A stretch of DNA of 64,000 bases from Nocardia beijingensis NBRC 16342 (GTDB lineage Bacteria; Actinomycetota; Actinomycetes; Mycobacteriales; Mycobacteriaceae), in NCBI RefSeq assembly GCF_001612785.1, contig NZ_BDBC01000025.1, forward strand, positions 101,945-165,944, given 5' to 3'. Positions 59,702 through 64,000 of the stretch are shown piece after piece (the stretch's first letter is position 1; every line of letters begins with the position of its first letter). A program made the translations under genes and the position numbers. Below the pieces are notes generated by a model. It did no database searches, was not told where the DNA came from, and saw only the letters and a list, made by a program, of their open reading frames with translations.

Positions 59702-60502
59702 GTGCCCTTCGCCCGCGCGATCGATGCCGACATCCACTACGAGGACAGCGGCGGGGACGGCCCGGTGGTACTGCTGGCGCACGAGTTCCTCATGGACCAC
59801 ACCATGTTCGCCGCCCAAATGGCCGCGCTCGCACCGGAATTCCGGATCGTGTCCTGGGATGCCCGCGGCCACGGCCGCACCAGGGACGAGGGCCTACCCT
59901 TCACCTATTGGACCGCGGCCAGGGACGCGCTGACCGTCCTCGATCATCTCGGCGCCGATCAGGCCGTCGTCGGCGGCACCGCGCAGGGGGGTTTCACCGC
60001 GCTGCGCACCGCGTTGATCGCGCCGGAGCGCGTCTCCGCGCTGATCCTGATCAGCACCGAAGCGCACGGTCCGACCCCGGCGCAGTCCACCGCCACGCAG
60101 AAGTTCCTCGAAGAGTGGTACGACGACGGCTCCAGGAAACGCGCCGTGCACCAGCTGGCCTCCTGGCTGATCGGCGACGACGAGTGGTACCGCTCGATCT
60201 GGACCCAACGCTGGCTGGTGCGCGACCGCCGCGGCATCGAGGTGGCGGCGGGCTGCCTGCTCAGCCGCGACTCGGTGCTGGATCGCCTCCGCGAAATCTC
60301 CTGTCCCGCTTTGGTGATCCACCCGACGCACAGCGGCATGGACCGCAAGCGCGCCCAGGAACTGGCCCGCGGCCTGTCCGGCGCCACGTTCATCGAAATC
60401 GCCGAGGCCCGCCTTGCGGTGACGATGACCCACCCCGAGCCGGTGAACCACGCCATCCAGCAGTTCCTGCGCGCACGGACGAAACCGACCCGCGTGCACT
60501 GA
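59702..60502 (+). CDS. Alpha/beta-hydrolase homologue lacking the catalytic triad
   Basis: 266 aa from GTG 59702. Overall an alpha/beta-hydrolase (LLAHEFLMDHTMF, WDARGHGRT, THPEPVNHAIQQF). The nucleophile elbow reads GGTAQGG, with Ala94 where Ser is required. The usual HG oxyanion start is HE. The usual GHAV near the C-terminus is RLAV (237-240), so the His is gone. The acid site is also atypical. Hence most likely a non-enzymatic paralogue or a recently inactivated gene. It lies between guaA and guaB3 on the opposite strand. Confidence 0.85.
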   Translation: MPFARAIDADIHYEDSGGDGPVVLLAHEFLMDHTMFAAQMAALAPEFRIVSWDARGHGRTRDEGLPFTYWTAARDALTVLDHLGADQAVVGGTAQGGFTALRTALIAPERVSALILISTEAHGPTPAQSTATQKFLEEWYDDGSRKRAVHQLASWLIGDDEWYRSIWTQRWLVRDRRGIEVAAGCLLSRDSVLDRLREISCPALVIHPTHSGMDRKRAQELARGLSGATFIEIAEARLAVTMTHPEPVNHAIQQFLRARTKPTRVH

Positions 60503-60519
60503 ACGTTGTGTCTGATTTG

Positions 60520-60560
60520 CAGCGCCTGCGGCGCTGCGTGTTCGTAAGACTCGCTTCTCC
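60520..60560. repeat. Structured repeat, copy 3 (hairpin-less form)
   Basis: Mini-hairpin CAGCGCC-TGC-GGCGCTG (60520-60536) then CGTGTTCG directly joined to TAAGACTCGC. In copy 2 the same flanks are separated by the 95 bp palindrome. It therefore looks like an empty or deleted version. Confidence 0.6.
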
Positions 60561-60610
60561 GGTGATCGCCGGGTGGTGGGGAGGGCGCGTCGGCGGGCTC
60601 AGGCCCACCT

Positions 60611-61774
60611 TCAGGCGCGGACGCTCAGGCCGACCTTCTGGAATTCCTTCAGATCCGAGTACCCGGCCTTCGCCATCGAACGACGCAGGCCGCCGACGAG
60701 ATTCAGCGAACCGAACGGATCGTCGGACGGGCCGAAGAGCACCCGCTCCAGGCTGGGGCGCACCGTGTCGCCGACCGGCTCGCCACCGAGATCCCACGGA
60801 TCGTCGACGTGCAGCATCGACCCGCGCGGCACCGAAGGGTGCGCGGCCGCCGACGGCCAGTACCAGCCCCGGCCGGGCGCCTCCGCGGCCACGGCCAGCG
60901 GAACGCCGAGCATGGCCGCGTCGGCGCCGCACGCGATCGCCTTGGCCAATTGCCCCGAGGTGGCGATGTCACCGTCCGCGATGACGTGCACGTAGCGGCC
61001 GCCGGTCTCGTCCAGGTAGTCGCGGCGGGCGGCGGCGGCGTCCGCGATCGCGGTGGCCATCGGCACGCCGATGCCGAGCACCTCGCCGGTGGTGGTCGCG
61101 CCGGGGTAGGAGCCGTAGCCGACGATCACGCCCGCGGCGCCGGTGCGCATCAGGTGCAGCGCGGTGCGGTGATCGCTCACGCCGCCGGCGACCACGGGCA
61201 CGTCCAGCTCGGCGATGAAGGTCTTGAGGTTCAGCGGCTCACCGTCGCCGACGTGCTCGGCGGAGATGATCGTGCCGTGCACCACGAGCAGGTCGATACC
61301 CGCCTGCACCAGCGCCGGGGTGAGCGTGCGCGCGTTCTGCGGGCTCACCCGCACCGCGACGGTGACGCCGGCGGCGCGGACCTGCGCCACCGCGGCGGCG
61401 AGCAGATCCGGCTGCATCGGCGCGGCGTGCAACTCCTGCAGCAGCGCCACGGCGCGCTCGTAGCCGCCCTTGCCGACCAGCTCGAGCAGCTGGTCGATCT
61501 TCGCGCCGACATCCGCGTGCCGCGCCCACAGTCCCTCGCCGTTGATCACGCCGAGCCCGCCGAGGCGGCCGAGCTCGATCGCGAACTCCGGCGACACCAA
61601 GGCGTCGGTGGGATGCGCGAGAAACGGGATTTCGAAGCGGTAGGCGTCCAGCTGCCAGGACAGCGACACTTGCTTCGACGAGCGGGTCCGGCGCGAGGGG
61701 ACGATGTCGACGTCGTCCAGCTCATAGGTACGCCGGGCGGTCCGGCCCATGCCGATCTCCACCATGTCGCGCAC
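60611..61774 (-). CDS. guaB3: GuaB3 family IMP dehydrogenase-related protein
   Basis: 387 aa from GTG 61774, chosen for the AAGGAGAA 6 nt upstream. IMPDH/GMPR TIM barrel without CBS domains. GGVSDHRTALHLMRTGAAGV and VIVGYGSYPGATTTGEVLGI are phosphate-binding loops. The paralogue is conserved next to guaB2 in actinobacteria; a GMP reductase-like role has been reported for the family. Flanked on both sides by copies of the structured repeat. Confidence 0.95.
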   Translation of the reverse strand: MRDMVEIGMGRTARRTYELDDVDIVPSRRTRSSKQVSLSWQLDAYRFEIPFLAHPTDALVSPEFAIELGRLGGLGVINGEGLWARHADVGAKIDQLLELVGKGGYERAVALLQELHAAPMQPDLLAAAVAQVRAAGVTVAVRVSPQNARTLTPALVQAGIDLLVVHGTIISAEHVGDGEPLNLKTFIAELDVPVVAGGVSDHRTALHLMRTGAAGVIVGYGSYPGATTTGEVLGIGVPMATAIADAAAARRDYLDETGGRYVHVIADGDIATSGQLAKAIACGADAAMLGVPLAVAAEAPGRGWYWPSAAAHPSVPRGSMLHVDDPWDLGGEPVGDTVRPSLERVLFGPSDDPFGSLNLVGGLRRSMAKAGYSDLKEFQKVGLSVRA

Positions 61775-61796
61775 GCGAATTCTCCTTAATTTTTGG

Positions 61797-61935
61797 CAGC
61801 GCCTACGGCGCTGCGTGTTCGCGGCCCTTTTATGGCTCGCGTTCCAGCGGCCGAGACTCGCGCCTGCGGCGCATGCGCTTCGACCGCTGGAACGCGAGCC
61901 GGGCCGCGAACGGGCGCTCGTAAGACTCGCGCCGC
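61797..61935. repeat. Structured palindromic repeat, copy 2
   Basis: Mini-hairpin CAGCGCC-TAC-GGCGCTG (61797-61813) and a 95 bp palindrome (61817-61911): outer arms GTTCGCGGCCC / GGGCCGCGAAC, one-sided bulge TTTTAT, inner arms GGCTCGCGTTCCAGCGG / CCGCTGGAACGCGAGCC, internal hairpin GCGCC-TGC-GGCGC. CGTAAGACTCGC follows. It begins 22 bp upstream of the guaB3 start, within its probable 5' leader (61775-62062 otherwise holds no gene). Confidence 0.78.
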
Positions 61936-62062
61936 CAGTGGTTACTTGTGGGGGCTGGTGGGCAGCACAAAGCGCCGACCCACCGCAGTCGCACACCGCC
62001 ACAGCCGGTGGGCGAACTCCATCATGCACGGACCGGTTGGTCCCGTACATGAACCTAGTGGG

Positions 62063-63607
62063 CTAAGCCCGTCCGGTGTAGTTAGGGGCCTCGACAGTCA
62101 TGGTGATGTCGTGCGGGTGGCTCTCCTTCAGGCCCGCCGCGGTGATCTGCACGAACTGCGCTTCCTGCAGATGCGCGATCGACTGCGAGCCGGTGTAGCC
62201 CATGGCCGCGCGCAGGCCGCCGACCAGCTGGTGGATCACCTGATTGACCGGGCCGCGGAACGGCACCCTGCCCTCGATGCCCTCGGGGACCAGCTTGTCC
62301 TCGGCCAGCACGTCGTCCTGGAAGTAGCGGTCCTTGGAGAACGACTTCGCCTGGCCGCGGCCCTGCATGGCGCCCAGCGAGCCCATGCCGCGATAGCTCT
62401 TGAACTGTTTGCCGCCGACCAGGATCAGCTCGCCGGGCGACTCGGCGGTGCCAGCGAGCAGCGAGCCGAGCATCACGGTGGACGCGCCCGCCGCGATGGC
62501 CTTGGCGATGTCGCCGGAGAACTGGATGCCGCCGTCGGCGATCACCGGGATACCCGCGGGCTTGCACGCGGCGACCGCCTCCAGAATCGCGGTGATCTGC
62601 GGCGCGCCGACGCCGGCGACCACGCGGGTGGTGCAGATCGAGCCGGGACCGACACCCACCTTGACCGCGTCGGCGCCCGCTTCTACGAGCGCGGCCGCAC
62701 CCTGGCGGGTGGCCACGTTGCCGCCGACCACCTGGATCCGGTCGCCGACCTCGGCCTTGACCTTGGTCACCATCTGCAGCACCTGCACCTGATGGCCGTG
62801 CGCGGTGTCCACCACGAGCACGTCCACGCCCGCGTCGGCCAGCGTCATGGCCCGCGACCAGGAGTCCTCGCCGACACCGACCGCGGCGCCGACCAGCAGA
62901 CGGCCGTCACGGTCCTTGGTGGCGTTGGGGTACTGGTCGGTCTTGACGAAGTCCTTGACGGTGATCAGGCCGCGCAGGCGCCCGTTGCCGTCGACGATCG
63001 GCAGCTTCTCCACCTTGTGCCTGCGCAGCAGTCCGAGCGCCGCCTCAGCGGTGACGCCCTCCTGCGCGGTGATCAGGGGCGCCTTCGTCATCACGTCGGC
63101 GACGCGCCGGTTCTGATCCACCTCGAAACGCATGTCCCGATTGGTGATGATGCCCACAAGCGCACCGGTCTCGTCCACCACGGGAAGACCCGAGATGCGG
63201 AACCTGGCGCACATGGCGTCGACCTCGGCGAGGGTGTCGGTCGGACGGCAGGTCACCGGATCGGTGACCATTCCCGCCTCGGAACGCTTGACCGTCTCCA
63301 CCTGGGAAGCCTGGTCGGCGGTCGAGAGGTTGCGGTGCAACACGCCCATGCCGCCCGCGCGCGCCATCGCGATGGCCATCCGCGCCTCGGTCACCGTGTC
63401 CATGGCCGAGCTGACCAGGGGGGTGCGCAGGCGGATCTCCCTGGTCAGCAGGCTGGAGGTCTCCACGGAGCTGGGGATGAGATCCGAGGCGGCAGGCAGC
63501 AACAGCACATCGTCGAATGTGAGGCCGAGCATGGCGATCTTGTTCGGATCGTCGCCACCCGTAGGAGGGCGGACTGCGATTCGTTCGCCCGGTACGGGAT
63601 TACTCAT
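62063..63607 (-). CDS. guaB: Inosine-5'-monophosphate dehydrogenase
   Basis: 514 aa from ATG 63607 (MSNPVPGERIAVRPPTGG); the longer frame upstream is not supported. TIM barrel with GLTFDDVLLLPAASD, a CBS pair at about 115-235 (GLPVVDETGALVGIITNRD, KLPIVDGNGRLRGLITVKD), catalytic Cys in GPGSICTTR and the flap. Oxidises IMP to XMP, feeding GuaA. Corresponds to mycobacterial GuaB2. Confidence 0.97.
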   Translation of the reverse strand: MSNPVPGERIAVRPPTGGDDPNKIAMLGLTFDDVLLLPAASDLIPSSVETSSLLTREIRLRTPLVSSAMDTVTEARMAIAMARAGGMGVLHRNLSTADQASQVETVKRSEAGMVTDPVTCRPTDTLAEVDAMCARFRISGLPVVDETGALVGIITNRDMRFEVDQNRRVADVMTKAPLITAQEGVTAEAALGLLRRHKVEKLPIVDGNGRLRGLITVKDFVKTDQYPNATKDRDGRLLVGAAVGVGEDSWSRAMTLADAGVDVLVVDTAHGHQVQVLQMVTKVKAEVGDRIQVVGGNVATRQGAAALVEAGADAVKVGVGPGSICTTRVVAGVGAPQITAILEAVAACKPAGIPVIADGGIQFSGDIAKAIAAGASTVMLGSLLAGTAESPGELILVGGKQFKSYRGMGSLGAMQGRGQAKSFSKDRYFQDDVLAEDKLVPEGIEGRVPFRGPVNQVIHQLVGGLRAAMGYTGSQSIAHLQEAQFVQITAAGLKESHPHDITMTVEAPNYTGRA

Positions 63608-63831
63608 TCGGATCGACCCCTCCTGGACGTCGATAGCGACCGGCGCCGGTGGTACCGGCGCCGTGACGGCTGATGGGATGGACGTGGTTCGGCGGCGGTG
63701 CGATCGGTACCCGCCGTAGCCTGTGCTCCATGGTATCTGTCCGGTGAACTCGCCGACGAAGTGAGCCCACCACCGAAACTGGCAGGCCGCATCGCTGGCG
63801 CAGACCACCCTGTTCTGCGTACCGTGGGGAT

Positions 63832-64000
63832 GTGCGTGACCATCTACCACCTGGCTTGCCGCCGGATCCGTTCGCCGGAGACCCCTCCGACCCGTCCGCC
63901 GCGCTCGATGCCATCGAGCCCGGCGAACCGCTGGATCCCCACGAGCGCCTTGCGGTCGAGGAGGATCTCGCCGACCTCGCGGTGTACGAGGCACTGCTGG
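63832..64000 (+). CDS. DUF5319 protein, 3' end outside window
   Basis: Starts at GTG 63832 (RDHLPPGLPPDPFAGDPSDP) and runs off the window at 64000. The acidic LDPHERLAVEEDLADLAVYEALL stretch is the DUF5319 signature. Divergent from guaB across 224 bp, as in mycobacteria. Function unknown. Confidence 0.82.
   Translation, partial: MRDHLPPGLPPDPFAGDPSDPSAALDAIEPGEPLDPHERLAVEEDLADLAVYEALL

Overview
The window reads as chromosome of a high-G+C actinomycete of the order Mycobacteriales, most likely Nocardia or a close relative. Grounds: mostly G/C third positions, many GTG starts and leaderless-looking promoters, LexA boxes close to TCGAAC-N4-GTTCGA, an actinobacterial SAM-IV riboswitch, the guaA / guaB3 / guaB2 / DUF5319 neighbourhood, icd close to metX and DUF3017, and a DnaE2-ImuA'-ImuB mutasome. 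The species cannot be named from the sequence alone. No rRNA, tRNA, CRISPR array, transposase or integrase was found.

Layout. 1-4.25 kb is accessory: a truncated XRE/TPR regulator, a NUDIX hydrolase, and an AT-richer DUF262/HNH (GmrSD-like) gene lying between two remnants of the 3' end of sdhB. 4.3-10.3 kb holds an HxlR/tautomerase pair, a toxin-antitoxin pair, a MerR-HEAT operon with a classic MerR promoter, radC, an orphan VapB and a DUF4396 membrane protein under a CsoR/RicR-like operator. 10.3-19.8 kb holds phenylalanine hydroxylase, a TetR/MFS operon, a D-Ala-D-Ala carboxypeptidase, YihY, trpS, a DUF2236 oxygenase and an RNase Sa/barstar pair. 19.8-23.2 kb is a second island, a WhiJ-like XRE/DUF5753 plus DUF6879 cluster, flanked by a duplication of the xthA 3' end and the RNase 5' end.

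24-31.5 kb holds xthA, a hydrolase, a repeat-rich non-coding stretch and a beta-oxidation-type operon on the minus strand (thiolase-SRPBCC-MaoC-SDR-acyl-CoA dehydrogenase). A divergent TetR gene shares a palindromic operator with it. The thiolase carries an in-frame TGA, and two tandem 25-codon ORFs with ATGA overlaps lie between SRPBCC and MaoC. 31.5-42.6 kb holds a probable type VII-secreted papain-fold toxin, two MFS exporters, icd, and metX behind a compound leader (SAM-IV riboswitch, poly-cysteine leader peptide, coupled 48-codon ORF). VapBC, TrmL, DUF167 and DUF4349 genes follow.

42.6-52 kb carries the SOS mutagenesis genes dnaE2, imuB and imuA' with LexA boxes, and a TPR gene with its own LexA box. 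52-58 kb is a signalling block: a Ser/Thr kinase, a LuxR response regulator, a PspC-fused histidine kinase and a divergent PspC membrane protein. 58-64 kb is GMP synthesis (guaA, guaB3, guaB2) with a hydrolase homologue that has lost its catalytic triad. guaB3 is flanked by copies of a structured repeat also present at 25.0 kb. The window ends inside a DUF5319 gene.
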